Assembly: GCA_008508345.1 (NCBI GenBank)
Contig: QNGE01001732.1
Span: 42,210-106,209 of the forward strand
DNA length: 64,000 nt
Origin: Paragonimus westermani
Lineage: Eukaryota; Platyhelminthes; Trematoda; Plagiorchiida; Troglotrematidae
Reading direction: 5' to 3'
Shown: positions 36,938-47,306 of the stretch, in pieces
How the letters are laid out: the number at the start of each line of letters is the position of its first letter
Numbering within the stretch: the stretch's first letter is position 1
Notes under the pieces: model-generated
The model's input: the letters and a program-made list of their open reading frames with translations, nothing else
What the model was told of the DNA's origin: nothing
Database searches by the model: none
Made by a program: the position numbers and the translations under genes

Positions 36938-39331
36938 ACTGGACGTGATTGAAACAGTCTACAGTCCAGCCATAGGTCAGGCTGAGACTAGTCAGGGTTC
37001 TTTGCATTCTTTAATATTTCAGGTAGGATTCATCCTCCAACTGATCTGATTGACTGTTGGCACAAGTCTTCGAACTTCTCCGAAATGCAACATTTTGAGG
37101 TACACAGGACGCAAATGTCAATATTATAATCGATGGCGTTTCTTGAGCTGTGAGAGCAAAATTCATACGTCAGTTATCCCAGTTCGTTACACTGTTATCC
37201 TCATCATACTTCCAACGTGTCCGATGATAATTTAAAACTGACAGCAGTCGAAATACCGATTCAGTGTTAGCTATAAACGGTTACAAATTACCTACTACCT
37301 TCTTCTACTTTGAACAACGTCATCTGATTCAGGATGAGTGACGCCATCTGGAATAAATTGTATTCGGCTTGGTGGGTTTTTACTGTTTCAAACTACCAAT
37401 TTCGAGGACACCATTTCAGTAACCCCTGAGCATACAAAAGCGATGTATAACTGAATGGATAGGTTGATCACATTGCGGGGTAACCTGAACGAAGATTTCC
37501 AAGCAGGATAACTCAACTGAATGGTTACAATATTGACAAAAATTCAGTGTAATCATAGCTAGTTGTTATTCAGTCGGAGATTGTTTCAAACAATATGACG
37601 TTTACCCCAGTTTAAACAAACTGTGGTGTGTGAAAAATGTTGAAATGTTTCTCCTCTCTACATCGAATATCAGACAACCTCATCTTCAACTGGTTTATTG
37701 CTTCTCATGTATTGCTTTTGTACGATTTTTCGTGCTGCCCACTCGACCCTCAACACAGTTTTTGAGTTACACTTTTATTTTCAACAAAACTTTTCTTAAT
37801 TTCAGTGATTATCAACATTTCACAAAACCGGAAACGTCTGCGCTAAAAGCCTGCTTTACAAAATTCACCAATATTGATATGGTTTACAAAAACGCGTTCT
37901 CAAGTATTTCATTGCATCCAGTGCACACAAGTTAAACTGTGAACAACAGGTTCTAAAGACCATTTGCTAACCATTGATCAACTCACATTTTGTTCAAGCT
38001 TAACCTTAACGTTATTGTTTCATACACAATATCTAATGGGAAAAGCATTCAATAATTGGTGTTTGTGGTTACTGTTCGATAACTTTTTTAGAAGCCAAAT
38101 GAATGGAACGCAGTCAATAATGTGTTATTTGTTAGTGACAAAAATACAGGCATGCCATTATGCATCAAATTTGAAGACAACAAGATAAGAACCAAACACA
38201 AAAATTCTACAGCTTTCTGTTTTCTGTTCTATTTCAACCCCTTGTTTAGGACTTGACGAATAACTCTGCAATCGTCATCCAGTTCTATCTCAGTGTATCA
38301 TCCAAGAAGGAGATTACCCAGCGTACTCGACCACTGCACGCTGACCGTGGATGATTTAGTTGGCATGTATATAGATATTAACCGTTGACTATGTGGTTCA
38401 GGACAACCGTAGATCATCTGAAAAGCTTAGAAAAAACTTGGTTGGAAACGTACAGATTTGTTGAAAACTTTTTGCGTCTTGTCTTCTGTGAACTCTAAGA
38501 CCGACAACAGGTAGTGGCATGACGTCAGTGGTTGCCAGGTATATTGTCTGCGATAGAGAGAACAAGTAGTCAATTGTAACCGCTGACTAAAACCTCCTCA
38601 TGCCCAGTCGGCTTACAGTCAATTCGCGACGACAGACGATCGATAAATATATGGTATATTTGCAATACGATGGGAAATCTACAGGTGTAATACTAGTCAG
38701 AAGAGATAGTGAGTAATGGATTATAAGTAAACAGAACTTCAAACCTGGGTTAGTTCTAGTGACTCAACTTACACTGTTGAATTTGGACTCCAGATTAAGA
38801 CGTGGCTCAAGAACTATTTCATGATTGAGTGCTTACCAGTCACCTTGTTATCAGAGTAGTGGTCACAAGAGCAGCGAAAGCCTCAGATTTGCACTCATCA
38901 CAGTTGCACTTATCCAAAATTGGTAGTCGTATAAAATGCTATGATAAGCATTGGTGTCATACCATCCAAATTAGTGACCACTGTCAAAGGATCAACAAAT
39001 ATCTCGAATTTACCGGCAGCTTCAACCAAATGAAAATCGATGTTTAAACTTAAAGAATTGCATATATTTGGCATTCAAACCATTTGTGCAAACACTTTAG
39101 GACGTGTTGAGTTAACAGTTTATTTGGCTAACGTGAACACATCATGTTGTCCGACTCAACACCTGACATCTTCTATTGCTTCCATAAATTCTACTTGAAT
39201 TTACGTAAAACACCGCGACAACTGGTAATATTCGCGCCGCATCGGAATGCTTTGTCAGCGTCCACATCTGATTTACAACCCAAGACCAACCAAAGATTAA
39301 TTATAAAACATCCTTCCCCAGTTACGAATTT
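36938..39331. other. Arm 1 remainder, no firm gene
   Basis: A possible terminal exon at about 37807-37935, after an acceptor TTTCTTAATTTCAG, reads DYQHFTKPETSALKACFTKF and ends in TAA. Evidence is too thin for a call. The remainder has no recognisable content. Confidence 0.25.
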
Positions 39332-39514
39332 AAACAGTGAAATCAGAAGACCGGTTTTGCAAGATAGTAATACCATTTCGTATGTTCTCGTCCGAGTTTG
39401 AAAAAGAAGACACGCTCGCCTTTCTGGACATTAACATCAAGCGACGAAATGACGGTACAGTGTGTCGATCGGTACCTCGCAAGTCTACCTGGGGAGGACA
39501 ATATTTGAATTTCA
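39332..39514 (+). mobile_element. Penelope-like RT fragment (+), cut by gap
   Basis: The + strand reads FEKEDTLAFLDINIKRRNDG, then TVCRSVPRKSTWGGQYLNF up to the gap. This is the post-catalytic block of Penelope-like RTs ('LsFLDv...R..DGs..RsVyRKpTwtGqYlhF'). The RT catalytic box upstream is not present. The first 65 bp (39332-39397) recur at 47093-47157 in the same orientation. Confidence 0.75.
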
Positions 39515-39927
39515 NNNNNNNNNNNNNNNNNNNNNNNNNNNNNNNNNNNNNNNNNNNNNNNNNNNNNNNNNNNNNNNNNNNNNNNNNNNNNNNNNNNNNN
39601 NNNNNNNNNNNNNNNNNNNNNNNNNNNNNNNNNNNNNNNNNNNNNNNNNNNNNNNNNNNNNNNNNNNNNNNNNNNNNNNNNNNNNNNNNNNNNNNNNNNN
39701 NNNNNNNNNNNNNNNNNNNNNNNNNNNNNNNNNNNNNNNNNNNNNNNNNNNNNNNNNNNNNNNNNNNNNNNNNNNNNNNNNNNNNNNNNNNNNNNNNNNN
39801 NNNNNNNNNNNNNNNNNNNNNNNNNNNNNNNNNNNNNNNNNNNNNNNNNNNNNNNNNNNNNNNNNNNNNNNNNNNNNNNNNNNNNNNNNNNNNNNNNNNN
39901 NNNNNNNNNNNNNNNNNNNNNNNNNNN
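39515..39927. other. Assembly gap (413 N)
   Basis: A run of 413 N characters. The gap separates two Penelope-like fragments in opposite orientations, so its size and content may be unreliable. Confidence 0.99.
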
Positions 39928-40160
39928 TGTACCCATTTAGGTAAATGTTCCTTCATTCTGGAGATCAAGCATCTCTCGGTTCTGCCTATGTAACTTTCTC
40001 CGCAGTTACATACAAATTGGTAAACACAATGTGAAGTGGCACCGATAGGCTGATCTCCTTTGATTGAAGGCACTGGTAGTTTCTGAGTCCGAGCGATTAC
40101 ACGGAGTTCAGCTGCATCTAATGTTCGTTTAAAGGTGTTCACTGTAGAGAAAAAGAGAGT
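39928..40160 (-). mobile_element. Penelope-like GIY-YIG endonuclease fragment (-), cut by gap
   Basis: On the minus strand from 40142 the frame reads FKRTLDAAELRVIARTQKLP, then IGATSHCVYQFVCNCGESYI followed by GRTERCLISRMKEHLPKWV, ending at the gap. This is the start of the PLE GIY-YIG domain: the GIY equivalent is VYQF, YIG is SYIGRT, and the conserved Arg and Glu-His are in SRMKEHL. The flanking CxC zinc-like Cys pair is present (CNC). The frame is intact over this stretch. It faces the RT fragment across the gap. Confidence 0.8.
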
Positions 40161-40759
40161 CTACATAGAGCTACCCTTTAGGGGTGATTATGTCATGCAG
40201 CAAACAACACAGCGATTAAGAAATTCAATTAAACGAATCGAATGAACGATCTCAAAGAGAAGGCATGCCAAAAAAATGGTTGCATTGCTATAAGCAGAAC
40301 ATTAAGCATTTCTTGAAATAATGTTTGTTTACCAACTGAAAATTATCCCTCACGTGTTGCACATTCCACACTATGCATAAATATTTGGCTGCCACATTAA
40401 ATATTCCTTGGTTAGCCGATGGGCTACAACAGCGAAATGGTAGGAGCAGATGGTACGTTTTAGTGAGCAACCGTGTTCTTCAAACAGATGCTGACCTAAT
40501 CAGAATGCTACTCTTAGTTAGAAGTTTAGCAGGCATTTTTAAATTGCTCCATTCATTTGACAACTTCGCAGCAGAATTTGCAAAACAAAAACTGACTAAT
40601 AAACTCGGCCTCACACCGAAACTATATTAGGGAGGAAATGTTGTGTATTATTTTCCACAGATCAAACACCATCGAAAAATGAGCGCTTTTTTGTATTCAA
40701 CAAAGTACTTCAGCTAGCCCACGTCGAGAGGGAGCACTAGACTCGATTTTTGCTGGAAT
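40161..40759. other. Flank, no gene seen
   Basis: An 85-codon frame at 40373-40630 (ending KQKLTNKLGLTPKLY) has no recognisable motif. Nothing else seen. Confidence 0.3.
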
Positions 40760-40857
40760 TAGAGCTCTCAGGTACCGCATACTCTTGCCAAAACTGAAAT
40801 GTTAACTCCTAACACTGCGCATGAGTCTAGCGTGTTAACCACTACGCCAGTAACCTC
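40760..40857 (-). repeat. tRNA-derived SINE-like fragment (degraded)
   Basis: The minus strand reads GGCGTAGTGGTTAACACGCT, a good tRNA A-box region. It is followed about 30 nt later by GGAGTTAACATTTC, a poor B box. The spacing fits a tRNA-like head. No cloverleaf can be folded by eye. Confidence 0.4.
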
Positions 40858-43205
40858 ACAATAAGCATTAGCATATGATCTTATCTGAACGTTCTACCAC
40901 TAACCTGTTCAAATATTGGGCAGATTGGGTGGATTAGAAAATAGCACACTCGTAATATTTCTGCTTAATATGTTCGATGCTCCTGTGACCAGAACTCAGT
41001 TAAGTTGAAGCTGTTACATCCACTCCAAAACCTGCGCATAATTCTGAGAAACAGTATAGCATTTGGTGGCCCGGAATACGTACTACCCTAGCGAAATTCA
41101 GCATTTCATTCTCCATAATCTATTTGGTTTGTACCGTGTTCCTGCCGATATGAAAAAAGAACTTGCCCATCTGTACGTTCACATCGGATGCTCGAACAGG
41201 CAAAATACCGTATTAAGTATTAACAAAGATAGTAAAAGTTACTAAACCCATGGCAGCTGAGTATAAAATAGTTCAAGGAGTTCTGTACAGTTGTGCAAAA
41301 TTCCCTAGATGCGCATTAAGTTCTTATGCATGTATAAGGCACTTGATTAATTATATCAAATTAGAGAAAAGATGACATTTTTGGCCACTGTGGATCATGC
41401 AATTTTCTGGTGGTCGATTTCAACACTAGTTGCCACAACCTGATGTTAGCTTCTTTGTATATCTGGGAAAATTCGATCACCTTCAATATCACGAAGACTA
41501 TGCGGACCAACTTTTGATACGTTTCTTGCCAAAATATGAATGCATAACAGATTTCGTAGGACAAATCGACGGAGTTGATCAATTATCAACCATCTTATTT
41601 GTGGCCCTATTCTCGAGCTGTCACACTGTATTCGTGTGTGTTGTTCCCTGTTCTCATAGCTAACGGAAATATACGACTTTAGATTACGTGATCATTTGAC
41701 TCGTTTGGTGCACGTCATTTATTGTGGGTTTCTGCGTCATGTTCGTGTTCTCCACATGTCCTAAGTGTGAATCAGTACTGTCAACCATGAACAGTGCAGA
41801 ATAATCTGAGCAGTATTCAGCGGGTTGCAATGGGACAAACCGAAAAAATGTGTTTGGAAAACTGGGTGGTTGCGGAATAATAATCTAGGTAGACCATGGC
41901 GACTTTTGAAAAACGTTATATGTAAAATTTTACTGCGAAACTAACAGTAACATCGTTAAGTGATAAACTGTACGCGACTTGGAGGATATTCCCTAGCATA
42001 TGCCTGATGAGATATAGCGAAGTGTACTCGAGCGATACATTGTGCAAAACAATGTTCCTGGCTGCTTTGTTCTAATTTGCTACCAGAAAAGGTTGTTTTG
42101 CTTTTCTGGGGATATTACCTAACCATAGGTCCTAATCACACGCAGTCAAACTATCCAGTCAAGCTCATACGCATGAATTACCTTTGAATATCTTTCAAAG
42201 TGTCGACCTATTTAAAAACGCATAATTCAGTTACCCTCGTGAGCCCAACATCGTCAAGGTAACCATGTGAAAAACTTTGTGCTGGTGGTTCAACAACACG
42301 TATTAGGGGGTGGTGACATTATGTCAGAAGTTTTACGTGCTTGGTTAAACATCCCAGAAGCATGGTCAGTCTTACGGAATATTGTTCGCTGGTATACATT
42401 TTCCTTGACCAACAACACCATAAAATTATAGACATATTGTTCCGATTCGAAAAGATTGAGAATATTTCACGTATACAACATGAACGAGAGTATTCAAGGC
42501 GGCAAGTGTGCTACAGAGAGCAGGTAAACAGAACAGTTATTCTGATATGCACCCTTGAATCATTCGCTTCTTGCATAGCTTCCTGAAGTTGCTAGGGAAT
42601 TGCGAATAATTAATGAGAACTATTTCAGTTGTATTTCTGATAACCAGTCCAAATATGGAAAAGATTGAATGTTACGCATTTTCGTGTCAGCTAATTGTTG
42701 TTCCCAATTAATGATGTTCATCATTGTGTATAAAGGCTGACCGATTATTGTTGTGCACAATACTCCACCGAGATTGCTCCGTGATGTCCCCACACTAGTC
42801 AAGCGAACAACATCTATGATCCGATGGTGGAACGGAAGTCGTTACAGGACAAATGAATAAGGAAACACTACTACGGGTGATCGTTCAGTTAATCTTAATA
42901 AACACCGCATCACAGTGGTAACAATTGTCATCTCAACTAACATGGGTCAAAAGTTAACAGAACACAAGCATTTCAGGAATTAGATCAGCACACCGACATG
43001 GACCTCTTGACTCCACTCTGCCTACTGTGAAACAGTTGGTTCCCTTCATAAATTTGAACATAGCAGTGAGAAGACGGACACTGGTAGATGCCAGCATTTT
43101 GTATTGTCTCTTCAGTACCAGATAACAATAACCAGGAACATATATAAAAGACACTAATGGGATGGTGTGAAGAAACAAAATAGAATATGGGATGGAGAAC
43201 GACAA
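40858..43205. other. Flank, no gene seen
   Basis: Short frames only. The part 42720-42960 is probably the 3' tail of the Penelope-like element to the right: it shares a GTTGTTGTGCACA-type word and its surroundings with 46800-46860. Confidence 0.3.
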
Positions 43206-43209
43206 AACC

Positions 43210-44180
43210 GAATCATTAAGTCCATGGGAGTCTAAGGCTTACATATAATTGCTTTTGTGCACATTGTGCTGGCTTGAGACAGCTAACCGCGATCGCCTCA
43301 GTAAAACGCAGGAAACACGGATACGCATGGCGTATTATGATCCTGAATGTCGATTTGGGGTTAATCCGGTGACCAGTGGCTAACATGTGCCTGGAGATAG
43401 AGGAGGCCGGAAGTTTGCGCGATCCCGGGACGAAGCAATTAGTTTGCGCAGTCACATCTTGAACCCATTTCGGTAAATTTTCCTTCATCCTAGAGTTCAG
43501 GCACCTGTCAGTTCTGCCGATGCAACTTTCGTCACAGTTACGTACAAACTGATAAATACAGTGTGAGTTGGTGCCAATATGTTGTTGTCCCTTTGCTGAA
43601 GGAAACGGTAGCTTCTAAGTTCGGTCAACGAGTACGATTTCAGCCACAGTGTGTGTTAACTTGGTGAACGCGACGAGACGTTTTGTAGTTCGAACCGAAG
43701 AAGTGTCAACTTTGAACGGTAATTCAATTTAGACTTTCTTTTTCCTAACCGTGCTATACGCTGTTGGCTGTGTTTAGTAATAAATCTTAGCGGATACCCA
43801 CTATCCTGCAAAGTGATTGTAAGCAGTCTTAGTTCATCACCTAAACATTCTGATGAACAAATGCGCCTACCGTGCATAAACAAAGTTATGGCCAACGCTT
43901 GCTTGTTCTTCATTGATGTGAAGATTATGAAGTGAGTGTACTGACCAGTCCAGGTTGGCTTTCGATATACATACCTTCTTACTGAACCATCATCCTTGAG
44001 ACCGATGAGGATGGTTAAAAACGATAGGCATCGGTTCTTTTCCAGCTTATAAATGACTTTCAGGTTGGCATGAAATGCGTTGAACCAACTTACCATCTCA
44101 CCGGTCGTTTACGGAGATTAGGCAAATAGGCAGATGTCATCCACATAAAGTTTTTAGAATGGAGGTGACTAAAAGTTTTG
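43210..44180 (-). mobile_element. Penelope-like element: RT C-terminal half plus GIY-YIG domain
   Basis: On the minus strand the copy opens with the RT catalytic box FYVDDICLFA (about 44146-44117), followed at once by a stop. It continues WFNAFHANLKVIYKLEKNRC, the DDGSVRRYVYRKPTWTGQY block (about 43985-43930), CSSECLGDELRLL and GYPLRFITKHSQQRI. After a frame change near 43655 comes the GIY-YIG endonuclease: NSHCIYQFVRNCDESCIGRT, where YIG reads CIG, then SRMKENLPKWVQDV, SISRHMLATGHRINPKSTF and FTEAIAVSCLKPAQCAQKQL, ending near 43210. The module order is the classical RT then GIY-YIG. The RT is 5' truncated at its palm, where sequence related to the 583-bp repeat begins. Confidence 0.88.
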
Positions 44181-44189
44181 AGCAATTCA

Positions 44190-45130
44190 TCCTTCTACCA
44201 TCAGCATGTTACTTGTTACTGAAGAGGCAATCCACCAGTGTCCGTCTTCTCCTGACTGTTGTGTCTACTCATATCTGTTGCCGTTTTAACTATCCGTAGA
44301 AGATTGGACAATGTTGGAGAACAGAGCACACAATCTGCCAACTAACTTGAACTTCTGACATTAATAATTGTCGACTGTTTTCGAAAAGAAGCGTTTGACC
44401 AGTCAGTTCGTATAATCAAACCACCTCTAACTTTAGACCAAAGCTGGATGTAGGAACTAATGATGAGTGCTAACTATGCACACAGATTATGTAGGAACAA
44501 AATCATTAGGTGGGAGGATTTAACTTCTACTAAGAGAGAACCAGCAAAACGTGAACAAGAAATACTTACGTTGTTTACTCAGTATCACAAGCATCAATAT
44601 TCCCCCACTCGGTAATCCTGTAAGCATCGCAAACTACGCATTAGATAATCTGAAAAAATGCACCAATAGTCAAAATTAAACCCAGGGAAAACGGAGTACA
44701 TCTTTCCTTGCAAAAGACGTATCTCACAGTCCTTATTGAGAGCCGCACAGTGAAAGATACGCTTTCCGAAGACCATGCTGGTTCAGTCTGAATTGTTCCC
44801 TCTACAAGGGAGCATGATTGTATGGGGCCAATCTGCTAAAAGGTACATGCATATCACCAACGAATGTTTGCATGTTTCGCATTTAGGTAAATATTCAAGT
44901 TTCAACCAGAACGATTCAGTCGATGCAAGTTATGCCATAGTCACGCTTCATCAGTAGCACGCATGCATGTGCTATCATCACAGAAGCATCTTCCCCGACT
45001 TCAACATCAGTGACTCGCATTAGGCCCCACCGAATTACGAAAATGACACGCTCACAAAAATCTGTTCGTACGTATTGTCCTACTGGACTAACCGCTCCGA
45101 AGAGTGACAAGACATCCAAACCCACCCCAC
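44190..45130 (+). repeat. Diverged relative of the 51908-52810 repeat
   Basis: Segments such as GATGTAGGAACTAATGATGAGTGCT then ATGCACACAG (about 44450-44490) match GACGAAGGAACTAACGGTGT then ATGCACACAA at 52258-52292. ACTTCAACATCAGTGACTCG (about 44999-45018) matches ACTTCCACATTGGTGACTCG (about 52690). Order and orientation are the same, so this is one repeat family about 0.9 kb long, strongly diverged. No coding content is evident. Confidence 0.55.
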
Positions 45131-45714
45131 TTATTAAGTAGGTTTATGCTGTACAAGCCAATGGACTTGCTGAGTCTCATGCCTAGATGTTTGTGAGCGA
45201 TAGACCTGAAGTGAATTCACTACAGAGATATGTTACGGGGAATTCCACCAGCGCCAGCTTTCACCTCTTATGGTTGTGTACAATAATATGACTCGTTAAT
45301 GCGTGCTTCCTCGTTCAGTATGTTCCATTTATGGATAATATCGGTATCGTCATCATGACATAACGCATACGCAGTAATTTAAAGTATTTACCAACAGTTT
45401 TGCCGTAATTGTTGACTGGCCTGATGACGTGATGCTAATGAGTGTAAGCAACAATATTGTCGATTGAAATCAGCACAGATTAGGTCAGATTTTTGGTTTG
45501 TGTTGTGTACCCTGTTGAGTCGATGGTCCACCTTCCATATTTTAACAAAGTTACCGAGAAGACGATAATCATTAGGTTATACGTGATTCGTAAAATAAGT
45601 GAGATGATATTCCTTAACCTCTCGTGGAACATCCGGTTTTTTTTCAAATTCTTCTACTACTAACTGTCACAAGCTGGTGTTGTGTCTTCATCTACCTCAA
45701 TGACTCATATTTTT
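45131..45714. other. Flank, no gene seen
   Basis: No recognisable feature. Short open frames only. Confidence 0.3.
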
Positions 45715-45947
45715 CCACAAAGCATCGGCTAACGACGACGATCCCTTGGCTGTGCGGTCGAACTTCCGATACGTTTTATGGCAAACTACAAATCAAAACC
45801 GTAATTTCGAGAGCATTCTACTGCGTCTGTCGGCTACCGGTCTTCTTGTTCTTGGTGCTGCTATACATCTTGTAGGTTTCATTCATCCGCGCTTCCACCT
45901 GTGCTCGTGGCCAACAGAACCCATTGTCTCTGGTGGCATCTTCTAAG
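45715..45947 (+). CDS. Candidate exon with one transmembrane segment, unknown
   Basis: A frame with balanced codon use encodes ASANDDDPLAVRSNFRYVLW, then QTTNQNRNFESILLRL, a hydrophobic segment TGLLVLGAAIHLVGFI, and HPRFHLCSWPTEPIVSGGIF before TAA at 45947. A TTTTTCCACAAAG acceptor-like site lies near 45722. There is no convincing donor and no family match that I know. Overlapping frames are also open, so it may be chance. Confidence 0.28.
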
Positions 45948-47092
45948 GGCTATTCTGGAACGTGGACATTGTTACCACCTCCAACGTTGTTCGTGTGTTG
46001 CACATATCTCTTGTGTCACTCAGCTTTACCAACGGTGAAGAGAGCACAACTGGATGAGGGGCATTCAATGATTTGCAGTGGGGCGAATACAAAAGATGTG
46101 CTTGACAAAATTGTGAGGTTAAATCTTAACGATCATTGTTGTGTGGGTCTGGTAAGGCATACTTCAACGGCTCATGACAAACTTTCGTTTCATACACTAC
46201 TGCGAAAGCGGGAGTAGTATAATATTTGGAGGTAAATTGTAGGTGACTTGGGAATTGCCGTTTATTGTTAGCTCATAGTCATCCAGCCAGATTCTTATGT
46301 ATGAAAGCACTGGGCGCATGTTTCGATACTCCCAGCCATTTAGTAGTATACAACTCGTTTGCGCAGATGTCCCATCTTTGTTAAAATATCCATGTGATCA
46401 ATTGTGTTGCTGGTTTAAGTGCGTTCTTATAGGCAGTTAGATTATGTTGTTTGCATAAGCTTGAGGAAAATTCTTAGAGTCATGGTCGATCCCTCCCCCC
46501 GATTACTGCTAGGTGCTATGCATTGCCTCTAGCGAATAAAACATGGAGACTTTAAATACTCTCCTAATAAGAAAAGACTATGAACATTTATTAAATGTGA
46601 AATGAGCATGAGTATCCACACTGAATTCCGCGTCTATGAAACGCATGTAGATAAGATAAACTTCCAAGTGTGCAGCGTTAGCATGCGCGTTTACTAGTGT
46701 AACAAAATAATCAAACAAATTCAGTGTGACAAAAGTTATCTGTACCGTACTTTCTTGCTAGTTGGCTGCCGTGAAGGGTGTTCACCGTCGATTCTATGGA
46801 ATGTCCCTTTAGTTGTTGTGCACAGTATCCCACCCAAGTAACACGAGGAAATTTTAAAGATAGTCATTAGCGTAACTCGTCGAATTCGTTTCCAGGATAT
46901 AGTCCGTTCCATGGTGAGCGTTTAACGAAAGGCTAAATTATTCTGGAAAAATACCGCGCCACACTAGCAACGACGTTTCATCAAAGTCAGCTAGGGTTAT
47001 AAGCCAACAGAACGGAGTCACTTTATACTCAACTTTACCATTAATATCTTGGAGATGACTACTCACACTGCAGAGATCACGACTAATGAATC
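45948..47092. other. Flank, possible Penelope-like 3' tail
   Basis: The part near 46800-46900 shares the GTTGTGCACA(G/A)TATCC(A/C)ACC word with 42750-42780, downstream of the Penelope-like element. It may be another element's 3' end on the minus strand. Otherwise nothing is seen. Confidence 0.3.
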
Positions 47093-47157
47093 TTTAAACA
47101 GTGAAATCAGAAGGCCGGTTTTGCAAGATGGTAATACCATTTCGTATGTTCTCGTCA
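47093..47157 (+). repeat. 65-bp Penelope-like segment, direct copy of 39332-39397
   Basis: The sequence TTAAACAGTGAAATCAGAAG and what follows, up to TATGTTCTCGTC, matches 39332-39397 with a few substitutions and then diverges. The reverse complement of its first half is the start of arm 2 at 47307. Three copies of one motif thus flank the suspected assembly join. Confidence 0.85.
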
Positions 47158-47305
47158 GTTGCTAACACATAACAGCAGTGAAAATAAAAGAAACTATTCA
47201 AGCGAATTAAGTTCATGCATCAAGTCAATGTATACACTAGTCTGTCACTGGTCAAAACCATGGCAGACGGAGGTTCAAGGTCAACAGCTTTTGCACGCAG
47301 AGGAC

Positions 47306-47306
47306 N
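47306..47306. other. Single N at the left end of arm 2
   Basis: A lone N lies exactly between unrelated upstream sequence and the first base of the inverted-repeat arm. It looks like a minimal scaffold join. Confidence 0.9.

Larger units (their letters stand above)
34758..39357 (+). repeat. Inverted repeat arm 1 (4,600 bp)
   Basis: This segment is the reverse complement of 47307-51906. Position p here corresponds to 86664 minus p in arm 2. Both arms are exactly 4,600 bp, so there is no net indel. I could see at least five substitutions (near 35551, 35594, 35780, 38194 and 38872). Both ends of this arm are continuous with flanking sequence, with no N. The left end lies within a gypsy RT fragment and the right end inside a 65-bp Penelope-like segment that recurs at 47093-47157. 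Confidence 0.97.

Noticed and set aside
37807..37935. Possible terminal exon DYQHFTKPETSALKACFTKF...
   Set aside because: Only an acceptor and a stop support it. It is duplicated in arm 2 with no independent evidence.
39337..40142. Long open frames running through the gap
   Set aside because: Their length is created by N codons; only the real flanks were interpreted.
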